Shown: in pieces, positions 1-15,822 of the stretch
How positions within the stretch are numbered: position 1 is the first letter of the stretch
How the letters are laid out: every line of letters starts with the position of its first letter
Assembly: GCA_934045905.1 (NCBI GenBank)
Contig: OW203762.1
Span: 9,362,001-9,426,000 of the forward strand
DNA from: Leuctra nigra
Lineage: Eukaryota; Arthropoda; Insecta; Plecoptera; Leuctridae
Direction: 5' to 3'
DNA: 64,000 nucleotides
Translations under genes and position numbers: made by a program
The notes under the pieces: generated by a model
Seen by the model: the letters and a program-made list of their open reading frames with translations, nothing else
Databases searched by the model: none
Told to the model about the DNA's origin: nothing

Positions 1-240
1 AGCATGTGTCGCGTTCAGGAGAGAGTTCATTTGCACCGGCGGCGTTTGTTCATTCTCCGAGAGCGCCTGTACTCTAGCCTCTGCCTGTGGCCTGGTCTTT
101 AAGCACAAGCTCAAGGAAGAGCAGATGGGACTTGTACCAAGGAACGGTTACAGTTGGAAGGATAAACAATCTGTCGCTGCCGTTGAATGGCTGGTGTGGG
201 AAGAGCGGGAGAGAGGTGGGATGCGGGCAGGGGCTCAGGG
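1..240. other. unassigned sequence at window start
   Basis: No exon, RNA gene or repeat structure is recognised. The short open frames here have no family-like motifs. It may belong to the Polinton-like remnant that starts further right. Confidence 0.3.
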
Positions 241-373
241 GGGTTATTCTAAATTCCCTTGTCGTCTCGTTTCACGTGATACGGGCTCACTGCACACTGG
301 AGTGCTATCTATTTAACACGGTAGTGACACCGTATCAATTGACACGAGACGACAAGGAAATTTAGAATAACCC
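241..373. mobile_element. short foldback MITE
   Basis: The two ends are inverted copies of about 45 bp: GGGTTATTCTAAATT at the left and its complement at 359-373, continuing inward through GTCGTCTCGT and a GATACGG block. The element is only 133 bp, so nearly all of it is stem. No clean target-site duplication is visible. It sits just left of the Polinton-like polymerase remnant. The superfamily is not assigned. Confidence 0.6.
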
Positions 374-380
374 TCCAGAG

Positions 381-1660
381 GTGGTTCTACCAGATTTGAG
401 GACGAAGGTAAAACAAACTGAAACAAAGCTGAAACAAAGACCGTGTCTGTTACCATCACTCATGCCCTTTCATTATGTTGACAGGACTAAGAAACTAGGA
501 GATAACCCAGAAGAGACCATGGGAGCGCGCTACGATTGCACCATGGACAAGTTGGAGTATGGAAAGACAAGGATACAAGGTGATCACCATGTGGGAGTGC
601 GCATTTATAGAGCTTAAGAAAACCAAGTAACATCACTAAAAGACATCCCGTAGCTGCTCAACCATTATTAGACGTTCGGGATTCAATGTATGGGGGGGGG
701 GGGGGGGGGTTACAGACCTTTCTCCACGAGGTTGATAAGGCGAAGGGTGAGGTCCTCAGGTTCTTATTTACCCAAGTATTAACAAGTATTACAAGTACCC
801 AATAATAGGACATCCTGGGTGCTAGTAGGTAGTGATTTAAAAGATTTTGTTTCTGCTCAAGGATTGGAATTATCCGAATTATCACAAGTAAAATAATAAA
901 TTAGTCATAACCAATCCCTATCTTGATCATGGGGGAATTGCTCTTGATAGGGACCGAATAGAGGTCAATCCCGGTCGCAGATCTGTGGCTAAATTGTGTT
1001 TGAATGGTTGTTGTGGCAAATTTTCTCAGAGAGAACTCATGAGCCAGACAGATATTGTGAGAAAAGAGGAAATTCTGTTCCGAAGATGACAGATCCTAAT
1101 ATTAAAGTAAATTCTATGATCCTTGCGGGGGATAATGCTGTGTACATGAACTGAGAGTCTCAGTTAGAGTGTTACTATCCTCTGGCAACAGTTAACGTTC
1201 CTATAGCATCGTACACCACAACGGCGGCTCGTCTGCGTCTGTAAGAATGCCTAGAGAAGCTTGGTCCGAGAGCCAAGTATGTTGACATGGAGAGCGTGTC
1301 CTTCTCCTGCCTCCCGGGGGAAGAAAGCCTTCCGACAGACGAGCTTGCGAGCCATGGCCCAGACTCTCATTGCACGGCCCTGTTGGCTGCTGGACCGAAA
1401 AATTACTCATATAAAATCTTTTCGACTAATACACAGCAAGAGTCATTTGTTTGCAAGATACGTGGGTTTACTCTCAATTTCAAAACCTCTCAGGCTTTAA
1501 ATTATGATTTGATAAATGAAAGAGATTGTTTAGGGACGGATAGACAGTATATACTTGACATATTCGTAAAAAATCTCCCGTACAGCCAACCACGACATAA
1601 TCACTTACCACGAACAGCGCCAATACCGCCTTTCCACCCCAAGAGATGACGCCTCCCCGA
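381..1660 (+). pseudogene. degraded Polinton/Maverick-type DNA polymerase B
   Basis: Three conserved stretches of a protein-primed family B polymerase lie in the right order on the + strand, in shifting frames. A block with the local motif MWECAF is at about 550-635. A motif-B-like helix (NPGRRSVAKLCLN, then SQTDIV) is at about 978-1062. A motif-C region with YVDMES in place of the usual Y-x-DTDS is at about 1270-1295, followed by a C-terminal block with RGFTLNF near 1462-1482. Stop codons and frameshifts separate them (for example a TAA just before ECLEKLGPRA near 1240) and the second catalytic aspartate is lost, so the copy is dead. A poly-G run lies at about 690-710. The family is inferred from motif resemblance; another viral-type polB is possible. 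Confidence 0.7.
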
Positions 1661-2181
1661 CAATGGCACACTCCTATATGGTCATCTTTGATGTACTTGT
1701 AATTCCACGCGGTCCCACGACTCCATGGGCTACCAACAAATGTGGGTGATTCTGTTTTTATTTTTTTAAATTAGCATTTCGAGATAGTTATTGTAAATAT
1801 ACTTAAAGGAATCGCTCATTTTCTATTTTTCTGTGCGTTTTCAAACTTTGTCAACTTATTAATTATAATATCAATAATGAATCAAGGGAGAATAGAAATA
1901 GAAACTGGAAAATGCATGAAACATCCTCGATATTACTATAGTTTAAACATATACCTAGTAAGATGTTATATGTAATATATTTCAGACCAAGTTTAAAAAC
2001 TAAAAAAGTGTGAAAAGTGTATGTTTATAATAATGATGTCATGATGTATTGGGTGCAAAGCTTTTGATAAATAAAATTAAAAAAAATTATGTACATACCA
2101 TAAATTTGAAAAATGAATGTGATATCAGTTGTTTTTATTATAGTATTGTTGTATTACCTTAATCCCTCTTCATCCTTTTCC
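1661..2181. other. AT-rich spacer
   Basis: No exon-like or repeat structure is recognised. It is probably decayed transposon or intergenic sequence between the polymerase remnant and the large hairpin. Confidence 0.4.
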
Positions 2182-2941
2182 TTAAGGTGGCGCAATCACT
2201 CCAAGTCAATGTCCAGATCTTCATAATATTTTGTGTACTTATTGATAATTACGCCATACACAATCCCTGAAAAAATTAAACACTTCTCATGTCTAGTTTC
2301 TGAGATAATTTGAGTTTTCTCCCCCATGTTATCTTATGGCAGCCAAGTAAAATCGTGTCATTTTTAAGCTAAAATTGAGTTCTAATCTTTTTGTACCGTT
2401 AGATTTTAACAAAAAAACTTTTTTTCTGGTAGACATATGGACATACTAGATCAGGAAAAAAATTGAAAACAATACCAACGTGTGCTATTTTAAAAGTTAT
2501 TAACTAAATTCGAAATTATTTCCTATACCTCCCATGTTAAGGTTTTGATCATTCTCAAAAGACAGAAGTGTCTCAAAAGACACTTAACATGGGAGGTATA
2601 GGAAAATCATTTCGAATTTGGTTAATAACTTTTAAAATAGCACACGATGGTATTGTTTTCAATTTTTTTCCTGATAGTATGTCCATATGTCTACCAGAAA
2701 AAAAGTTTTTTGTTAAAATCTAAGGGTACAAAAAGATTAGAACTCCATTTTAGCTTAAATATGACACGATTTTACTTGGCTGCCATAAGATAACATGGGG
2801 GAGAAAACTCAAATTATCTCAGAAACTAGACACGAGAAGTGTTTAATTTTTTCAGGGATTGTGTATGGCGTGATTATCAATAAGTACACAAAATATTATG
2901 AAGATCTGAGACTATGACTTCGAGTGATCGCGCCACCTTAA
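2182..2941. mobile_element. large foldback MITE with TTAA ends (piggyBac-like)
   Basis: The element begins TTAAGGTGGCGC and ends GCGCCACCTTAA, with TTAA at both edges as expected for a piggyBac-type target duplication. The arms of about 360 bp (2182-2545 and 2585-2941) are nearly exact inverted copies, separated by a short loop around 2550-2585. Apart from the edge it has no coding capacity. The arm sequence is shared with the elements at 3033-3572 and 60522-61485, so this looks like one family in which a tail-to-tail duplication made a hairpin. Confidence 0.85.
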
Positions 2942-3008
2942 TATTTATAAATGAAAATTAATGAATCTTGATAAAATAGAATAGAATAGAATTTATAAAC
3001 AGCTACAT

Positions 3009-3609
3009 TATTTATTTTTTTTTGTCTGGGGCTTAAGGTGGCTCATCCAATCGGGCATGGTCTCAGATTTTCATAATTTTTTGTCTACATATTGATATTC
3101 ATGCCATACACATTCCTTGAAAAATTTAAACACTTCTCGTGTCTAGTTTCTGAGATAAATTGAGTTTTCTTCCCCATGTTCTCTTATGGCAGCCAAGTAA
3201 AATCGTGTCACATTTAGGCTAATAATGAAGATCTAATTTTTATGTAGTCCCAACTTTGAACAAAAAACTTATTTTCTGGTAGATATATGGATATCCTATT
3301 AGGAAAAAAATTGAAAACAATACCAACGTGTGCTATTTTAGAAGTTATAAACCAAAAACGCACTGATTTTCCTATACCTCCTGTGTTAAAGTTTTGTTCA
3401 TTCTCGGAAGGCAATAATTTGAAACCTCGCTGTAAGACAGGGGTTGCAAGTTAAAGGACATTTTATGATTCTTTTATACTTAAATATAGTTGAAATGTTG
3501 AAAAAAGTTATTCATGATGGTAATTTCAAAAAAAAAATATTTTGGAATGTTCGATTGGTTGAGCCCCCTTAACGTCGCACTGTTCTGCAGCAAGGCTAAT
3601 GGTGACGGA
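3009..3609 (-). mobile_element. tRNA-type SINE 3' fragment split by a MITE
   Basis: Positions 3009-3032 (poly-T, then GTCTGGGGC) and 3573-3609 (CGTCGCACTGTTCTGCAG) are the two sides of a SINE tail whose unbroken copy is at 19262-19320. The join GGGGC-TTAA-CGTCGC in that copy is exactly the empty site for the element at 3033-3572. The poly-T on this strand is the SINE poly-A tail, so the SINE is on the - strand. Sequence to the right of 3609 no longer matches. Confidence 0.75.
3033..3572. mobile_element. TTAA-site MITE (piggyBac-like), 540 bp
   Basis: The left end TTAAGGTGGCTCATCCAATC pairs with the right end GATTGGTTGAGCCCCCTTAA, giving a terminal inverted repeat of about 21 bp with two mismatches and TTAA on both sides. 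It lies inside a SINE tail, and the intact SINE tail at 19262 shows a single TTAA at the same place, which proves the insertion and the duplication. The left half is about 80% like the arms of the hairpin at 2182-2941. No transposase is present, so it was moved in trans. Confidence 0.88.
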
Positions 3610-4249
3610 CTGTACATTATTAATAAGATATTAAGAAAATACACATGTAGATTTTCCAATGGCTGCTAGTCAGATGTTGTAGCATCAAGTTTCAGTTCAG
3701 TTCAATGAAATGATCCGATTCCAATGTATTAATGAACATTTATAATGAAAGTGTAAGTGTGATGATGTGTAAGTTATTCTTTAAGAAACAATCAGAGTAA
3801 GATGTAAACAGAAAAATACTAATTAGTAGGAGTCCTAAAAGCTGCAAATAAAAAATTTACTTTCATAAAAGTAAAGAAAAATAGATTTAATAATAATGTC
3901 TAACTAGATATTGTTTTAAATATAAAGATAAAAATGATAGCTCTGAATGAGATGAAAAAGTGGTATATTTCAATATGAAAGTGAAAAAGTAGTCAGATTG
4001 TCCGGCAAATAGTGCAGGATATAATATACACTACCAAGTCTTATAAATATTAATAGAGTTTGCATATTCTGTCAGTGATCGAGATGGGACCTCCATGGCA
4101 ACATCCATTCACAGCCACCGTGTGCGCTGCAAGTGGTGGCGAAAAGTCGTTTTTCTGAAATATTTTTTTATTTTTATTTTATATAAATAAATAATCCTTT
4201 CCCCGGTTCCATAGTTGCTCTATGAAGTATTCCCCGAATAATATGACTG
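3610..4249. other. AT-rich spacer
   Basis: I see no coding or repeat structure in this stretch. Confidence 0.35.
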
Positions 4250-5560
4250 TGTCCTACAAAACGCAGCTGCCCCGAAGAATGGAACTTCAAGGAACTACAC
4301 TACCCTCTTACATTTCAAAACGTCATAGGTGGAAAGAATTCGGGTCATGCTGTATTTTACAACCTCTATGATAAAGCGAAGGAACAATCGCTTTTGTTCA
4401 AGATACCGGCCGGTTACTACTATGACATTGCAACACTGTTGGAAGCTATAAACAAACAGCTGCAGGGTGTTGATAAATTAACCCACGACGCCTATTTTAT
4501 CAAAGTACAGCAGAATCAGGGACCGGAACCGGAACCTAGAACCGGTATGAACCTTTATAATTTTGGAACCGGAACCGTTATACTTTTTTCCCCAGGAACC
4601 GGAACCCGAACCTTTATAATCAATTAGGTTCTTAAAGGTTCTTAAAGGTTCTTTAAGGTTCCTTCTTTTAATAAAAGAAACATATATGATTTAATTTTTT
4701 AACACTTGGATATTAATATTATGATATTTTCAAAGAATATTATTCGCAAAGTTATAAAAAGTTTTATTTTTTGATACAATTTCTATTAGTATTTTTTGCA
4801 GACTTTTTTTAATTCTTGAAAATCCTTCATTTTCAAATGATGCTCGAGTTTTCAATTTTTGAATCTGACTACTGCGATGAGAACTGCATTGCTGACAATT
4901 ATGAAGCTCTGGCAAAATGAATGTTTACGCCGTCTTATGGAGAAAATTGCCGCCACTGTCTCTTCTGACTCTGAGATTTAGTCTGCGCACCATCCTGTGA
5001 CTTCTGTACGCATTTGCAGACACTACACCAGTGCTTCATTTATAGGACAAAATCCAAATCCAATAATTCCATTAAATTTGACATAATACTGAAGTGTTAT
5101 AATCTAGTTTGATTTAAAATTTGAGAACCGGAACCCGGAACCTTTATGCAGGAACCGGAACCGAACCTTTAAGATTATTTGTTTAAGAACCGGAACCCGA
5201 ACCTTTATAAAGTAAAATTGTGGAACCGGAACCGGAACCGGAACCTTTATTAATAAAGGTTCGGGTCCCTGAGCAGAATGACATATAGTTGTACATTTGT
5301 ACATATACACTGATGTTGTTGAATCGCAGATTGTGGGAGACACCATGCACCTCTTCTAAGGACGTTGAACACTCAAGCAGATAGCAAGACTCACGGGTGT
5401 GCAGTGTCTGACATTTTCACAGCCCCCTTATACCTACCTGCTTTGAAGCTGTCGTTCACCACCATCGAACTCTTAATTAGGAGTGCAACGGGTGTACCAG
5501 TGCCATTCACTTCTGGACACTCCCTAGTGGTGTTACACTTTAGACGACGCACGCGATGAA
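4250..5560 (+). pseudogene. broken protein gene, possibly Polinton capsid-type
   Basis: An open frame at about 4256-4516 reads as protein-like sequence, with a segment AGYYYDIATLLEAIN at about 4409-4453, and is cut by the hAT element at 4517-5271. The other side (5280-5560) no longer holds one frame and has stops, so the gene is dead. Fold and length would suit a minor structural protein of a Polinton, and the polB remnant 3 kb away on the same strand supports this. I do not recognise the sequence with confidence. Treat the capsid idea as a hypothesis. Confidence 0.35.
4517..5271. mobile_element. non-autonomous hAT element with GGAACC-rich ends, copy 1
   Basis: The ends are CAGGGACCGGAACC and GGTTCGGGTCCCTG, and an exact 8-bp duplication AGCAGAAT flanks it (4509-4516 and 5272-5279); both are hallmarks of hAT elements. 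The outer 120 bp on each side are packed with repeats of GGAACC and AACCTTTA, which may be subterminal transposase-binding sites. The interior has no transposase. It interrupts a protein-coding frame. A second copy in opposite orientation starts at 63222. Confidence 0.9.
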
Positions 5561-5849
5561 GTACTTATTCCAAGCATTATAGACCGTCAATCAGGTGGGG
5601 TCTGCTTTAACGTTTTCCGGAGAGCAGACCAAAATGCCAAAATGGCATTACATAACTTGGTTTTGCCGTGTAACTGAGGATATACAAAAGTTGAAATTTA
5701 TAAACAGTTAACACAACCTAAAGACAGCAAGGGCTGGCTTATTAATTTAATACACTGAGTAGGTATTTTCAAAAACTATTTCATTACGACGAAATAATTG
5801 CAATGCTATTTCGCTTTTATGCTTCTTTCATCCGAGCATGTTGTTTTAG
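5561..5849. other. spacer or intron upstream of the first METTL25-like exon
   Basis: Nothing recognised apart from the TTGTTTTAG acceptor at its right edge. If the gene extends left of the window, this is intron. Confidence 0.4.
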
Positions 5850-10117
<4,268 letters not shown>

Positions 10118-11584
10118 CTAGGTACTGTTATTTCATATTCATACCATTACTTTTTAATGGCCTAATAATACCTTCCTAAATGATTGAAAAAGTCTGAAGG
10201 TCTCTGTACATACCTAAGTGGAATGAAAATCTTGTCTTGTTGAACTTGTTAGACGTCGGTACAGCTGCTTGTTTTAAATGTGGAAATTATGTGGCATTTA
10301 TTATTTAGAGAGCCAAAAATTGTGATATTTTAATTTGCTTTTTAAAATGGGGGTTGCAACATAATATAAATATAATTTGAGTTTCTTGACCTCTATTCTG
10401 TTAGTTAGCTTCTCTTGAGTTTATGCCTTTAAAATCAGACAAAGGAAAATGATTTTAGGCTGAAGCGGGCTCAAAATCACATGTAGAATCAAGTTCTGGT
10501 TTATTTTGGTCATCATTCTAATTTCCTCGTAACTAGAAATAAAAATCCTTCGTCTTTGTTACATATTGCGGTATTATTACTAATAGTAGATAGATACTAA
10601 TAGTACTAATACTAATAGTACTAATAGATACTAATAGTAGATAGATATCAAAATGTTATATTGTACTATTATTATGTAGTAATTACCTACTACTACTGTA
10701 GCCACAATAAATTGGAAGGAAGTTGGTACCTTCGTACAAAAATATTTACTTGGTGATTCTACGAGAAACATAGTCAATTTTTAAATCATATTCAGAGCAC
10801 ACAGGAGGACTGTAGAATAATCTCTACAACACCAACAACTCTATGTGGAAATGTGTCATCCAAATGCATGCTTGAGAACGCGACTCCTTAACAAGTCCAA
10901 ACATCGTACAACCAGACGATAGTGTGCCGAGTTGCCCCGAGTTTACCAGACACAGAAACAAGGTACAGCAGCTGTAGAAAAGGCAGCATTGGTTCTAAAA
11001 GTCAGCAAAACTTGCAGTGAATTTAGCGAGAAAATGGCATGCCGCGACATCTATTCACACTTCATTTAGAACGCTTATGCTAGATTTACGTTGGCTCCAG
11101 TGGCATAAAATTCGAAACCTGCACCTGTATTGTGGTAATCTTCCGACACACAAGGGTTGCGATTCTATAACTGCAAAGCGGTAGCAAATCCGCTAGAAAA
11201 AGTCGCGAAAGAGCCTATTAATCGAACACGTTGCTAGATATCCTCGGCAGCGCTTTATGTTTTCGCTGAATTTAAGAATGTCGCTGTTTCACCCGAGTTA
11301 GACTTACCTAATTTAGCTTTCTGGAAGTGAAATAGGTAGTTAACCTATGAGGTTTCCAAATTAGGTGCTTAACATATTTTTGACGTTAAAATGTTGAATA
11401 GTGATTGATTGATTGTGGTAATATGGTAGAATAAAACATCAGTTTCTTTTAAAATCATTTTATTATTTCTAAATCTATAACAAATAATCATTATAGCTGG
11501 GAGAATGTGTCAAATGGTTTGACTCCTGACTTAAGACTGTGGAAAGGCATAATGTGCATTCTGCTCGGACATACAGCCATACTT
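10118..11584. other. region downstream of the METTL25-like gene
   Basis: This must begin with the 3' UTR of that gene. A short imprecise repeat of ACTAATAGT and AGATAGAT lies near 10580-10660. I found no exon, RNA gene or terminal inverted repeats in the rest. Confidence 0.4.
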
Positions 11585-12352
11585 TTAAGGTGGCTGGGTC
11601 GATCGACCATTTTTTCAGATAGTGTTCAATTTTGCTGTACTCACTCACTGGTATCCCCTAAACAACACTTCAAAAAATAAAATACTTCCCTTGTCTAGTT
11701 TTCGAGATAGACGAATAAGAAATAAGTATTTTCCCCATGTTATCTTATGGCAGGTTTTAAAAATTTGCTACAATTGAAGATTTTATTTAATTGGCCCGAT
11801 AGATTTTCAAAAAACCTATATAAGAACAATCTTTGATCTATTTACTTTCATTAAAAAAATATAAACCAATATCATCGTGTGCTAAATAAAAACTTGTAGG
11901 CGATTCAGTTCAAATTGCGAATCAAGTCAAAATACTTTTGGCAACACGGGAGTGCTCAAGGTAGTTAGAAGGCACTAAATGTCTACTAAAGATACCTTGA
12001 CTTTTCATGAAAGTAAACTCTAGGTGTAAGCTCAGCAAGCTCAGCCATCATGATTCCGCACATATTCAAATTTCCAAAGTACGATGTTGCCATATTGTAC
12101 CGTATTGTTAAAATTATAGAAAAATCTTCTATATCCAATTCAAAACTAACTTCATTGTGGCATTAATACTGCTCTAAATAATAAGATAACGTATAAATAC
12201 CATTTAAATGTTGTCTATTTCAACTACCTACCCAGTATATTATACAAGTAAATTATGTGCTAAAAGAATTTATAAACTTGATTTTTTTACACTTAAGAAA
12301 TTAGTGAAAGCTCTCCAATACTTCAGAAAATCGATCGATCCAGCCACCTTAA
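11585..12352. mobile_element. TTAA-site MITE family 2, copy 2
   Basis: The ends are TTAAGGTGGCTGGGTCGATC and GATCGATCCAGCCACCTTAA, with intact TTAA on both sides and length 768 bp. The interior matches the copy at 7228-8003 closely, including the block AAAGTACGATGTTGCCATAT. No open reading frame of note. Confidence 0.88.
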
Positions 12353-13024
12353 GTACTATTTATCTTTGATTTTTATACATTTGCCTTGGACACAAAAATT
12401 GCACTTGCATATTATGTGAAATGCACAGATTTTGTTTTCATGGGTGTACACATAAAATATAAATATAATAACGATTGAAATATATAATTCACTCACTGAT
12501 TTCAATATAATAACAATATCTATTAACTCATTGGTGTTGTAAAACATTACTAGGTAGTTTGTTTTTCTTGTGAACTATTTAGTGCTAATTAATGAGTAAT
12601 TTCTCTTCCAATTAATATTTTTCAAATAAATTACAATGTGCATATTTGATTAGCATTTCTTAGAAATGAGGGGCATATTTCATTTGCAGTCAACCATACT
12701 GCAACAATATTAGACCAGATTTTCTTACTGAATAGTTAAATCACCATTTGATATTTATTTCAACCACAGAGTATTTTCAAAATTAACCTACAAGTTAAGT
12801 TAAATTGTAGATACGGTAATTTAGTTATAGTATAAATAGCATTGACTACATACTTTTTAATGTAATTATTTACACATAGCATGTTACAAGTGCAAGTGAT
12901 AAAAGAACATAATTATATATTTAGGCCCCTGTATAGGACTTGAACAAATGTGCACACTATTTTCAAACCTAACATGATGCTACGTTGTTTATTTAATACT
13001 TATTTAGGTAGTTTTGATGATCTA

Positions 13025-13084
<60 letters not shown>

Positions 13085-13843
13085 CTAGGTACTTTTGTTT
13101 TACCGATCTTCATAGTATGAAAATATGTTACATTTAAAATCCATTTCCTATTCTTTGGTCGTTCCTAAGAAGGGAATCTCCTCAATTGTTTGTCATTCTA
13201 TGAGGAGAGATACAGGGACAATGTTTTTTAATCGAGAATCCAGCTGTAGTATCTAAAAATTATACATCTCTATTCTCTAAATATATTTCCGTCTAAGATA
13301 TGAACAAACCGTAGATTTTCAACAATCTCTAAATTATCTAGGCAAGCGCAGATAATATAATAATTCCTTATATTTAATTGTGATTTGCTTAATCGGCAAA
13401 TAGCATTTAGTAGCTACCAATAGTTTACTCATAATTCAGTGTCAGGGTCCAGCTCTGAACTGAATTATAGTTATAACATTCCTGAATTCTAATCATTAAA
13501 ACAAATATTTTGATTACTGCTTAATATCTCATTATTTAATGAAGTCAAGGAACAATGTAGCATGACAGCAGTCGAGTATGATTGTGTAGCTATGTAATAC
13601 AATTGGGTTGATTCCAAACCTCCATCCTTGATCGTAATTGAATCTTGCGAGCTGAGTTTGCAGATAATTCTATAGTTTGTATTAACTGAAGACTATCCAA
13701 TAGCAGTTGATACTCAACGTAAGTTAAACGCTTGAGTTTTCCTAGCTTCATTGCTGTTCATTGGAAAATTTAGTAAACATTGAAGTTGTCTGTTTACCTA
13801 TTTCAATGTTAATTTACTATTTTACCAAGTTTAGGTAGGTATA
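12353..13843. other. AT-rich intergenic stretch
   Basis: Apart from the (TAA)n run described separately, no coding or repeat structure is recognised. Confidence 0.4.
13026..13082. repeat. (TAA)n microsatellite
   Basis: About 18 uninterrupted trinucleotide copies. Confidence 0.95.
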
Positions 13844-15065
13844 CGAGGTCTGTTCAAAAAGTATCTGACCATATTTTTTTTTCTCTAAAACCAGTTGGGT
13901 CTAAGAGTTCATAGTGGGCCAAGATTGGTGGTCAACCTTACTGGGCTTGCGAGATTTTTTTCAGCCTTGCCTGATAAGTCATGCGCCGTCAGGCTACCGG
14001 TGAGCATGGTCACCTTACATACGCTCGGCGCATTTTCAAATTTACATCTGCGATGATGGAACAATATAATCAGCGTTAGAACCTTAAATTTTGTCATAAG
14101 CTTTGTGAAACAATTTCTAGGATTAAGCAGACTTTCGGACTTACAAAAATTAAATAATGGTTTACCCAGTTTAAAGATGGCCGTAATTTGGTTGACAATG
14201 ACCAACAGCGTTCTGATCGCCAGCCAACACAACAAGATCCGCAAATTATTAACCAATTGATGATGGATGATGATCATTGATCATGGATGATGATCATTGA
14301 TCATCTGATAGACTTCTAAAAGTCCTATCAAGAAGTTATCCGTTTTCTTCATGCTGCAGTTCGGCGCAAGAGACCCGACCTGTGGTGACTGTCACACAAC
14401 TGGCCACTGCTTCCACAAATCTCTGGTGCCTTCTTACCCTCTGGTCAAACAGTTCAGGCTAACAAGGGGTCAGATAGGCCCCTGGTCTACAGACATAGCT
14501 CGTTATGATTTCTGGTGGTTCCCAAGCTGATAGAGCCGGATTACGTAATCGTGCGTAAAGTGGAATTGGAAATTTAAAAATTCGACGAGCGTATGTAAGG
14601 TGACCATGCTCACCGGCTTCCTGACATTGCCTGACTTATCAAGCAAGCCTGAAAATAATCACGCATGCCCAGTAAGGCTGACTACCAAACATAGCCAGTG
14701 GCGGCTATTACAGTGTGCAAGGTGTGACAATTGCACACCTGATCATCCAAGAAAATTATTTAAAAGTGCTCCCTAATCCAGGAAGTAGATAGTTAAATAT
14801 TTTGTCTAATCATTTTGCTCTCCAAAAGACGTAAAAATGCATCAATTTCAAACTAAAGATACAAAAAAATCCGGGGTTATGCGCCCCGACCCCGCATCTG
14901 CTGGGGGCTCTCCTCTTAGAGTACTTTCTTCTACGTCCTTCTATGTAATTGAACACCTGATGTAAAGCCAAATAGCCGCCACTGAACATAGCCAACTATG
15001 AACTATCACACCCAACTGGTTTCAGAGAAAAAAAATAAAGTCGGATACTTTTTGAACAGACCTCG
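13844..15065 (+). mobile_element. degraded mariner element with transposase remains
   Basis: The ends CGAGGTCTGTTCAAAAAGTA and its inverted copy at 15046-15065 lie between TA dinucleotides, as for Tc1/mariner. The match continues inward to CCAGTTGGGT, and a second inverted pair (13930-14045 against 14583-14690) sits further in. Between them on the + strand, 14055-14260 reads like the N-terminal DNA-binding part of a mariner transposase (local motifs NLKFCHKLCETI, then WFTQFKDGR), and about 14370-14430 has a later transposase-like stretch (RRKRPDLW). Stops, frameshifts and deletions show the gene is dead. A hAT MITE is inserted at 14696-14984. Confidence 0.85.
14696..14984. mobile_element. hAT MITE nested in the mariner
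   Basis: It has perfect 14-bp inverted ends CAGTGGCGGCTATT and AATAGCCGCCACTG, length 289 bp, and an exact 8-bp duplication AACATAGC on both sides (14688-14695 and 14985-14992). Removing it restores the pairing of the mariner inverted repeat. Confidence 0.93.
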
Positions 15066-15067
15066 TA

Positions 15068-15677
15068 CAGTAGGTTGACTCTCGACTCTTATTTTCCATT
15101 CTTTTGATGATTGATATTTGTTTGTCTCCTTGAATTATAAGACCTACACTGCATTTCACTCGCTGTGTGCGATCGCGCGGTCTTCCGAGACCATCCCTCT
15201 CTCTCAGACAAGCGGTATTCAAAATATCTTACCGGACAGATAAATGTGAATCGCAGTGTAGATGAAAATTTACATTATGTTGAATCAATACAGTTGTACA
15301 AAATTAATTGCTCTTTAGACTAATTTTTTAAAAAAGACTTCGAATCACATTTTTTCTAGATGTTATGTTTTGCTGTATTGCTAGTAATAATTTGAAATTC
15401 AGCAACCTCACAAATAATCTCTTAATAGTAAAGAAATTGAGATATTTCTAAAGTCATATTTTGAAATCCGATCATAACTCTTACGACACAATTTAAAAAA
15501 TGCGATCAACACATTTCAAATATGTAGCAATGCATTACAACAACTTTGTCGCTTCATCATTATCCATCTTAAACGAGGAGTCACAGCCCCACAAACAGTT
15601 TAGCAGATTTTCCTTTCCCATAATCACTTCTTTACCACAAATTGCCATGAAAACGATGAACTGGACAGCAACATTCT
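15068..15677. other. spacer between mariner and InaF gene 3' end
   Basis: No gene or repeat recognised. Confidence 0.4.
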
Positions 15678-15683
15678 TTTATT
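15678..15683 (-). promoter_or_regulatory. candidate poly(A) signal of InaF gene 1
   Basis: AATAAA on the - strand, about 140 bases after the stop codon at 15823. Confidence 0.5.
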
Positions 15684-15822
15684 AAACCTCTCTTTGGTTT
15701 TCGCTGTGGTTCGAGCCTCGTACACACTTGAAACCTCTGCTGAACGGGTATCGGCTGACAAGGTAGCTCTAGCCGCACACTGAGTCTGCTTGTGAAGAGT
15801 CATCTCCACACAGGGCCTCGTC

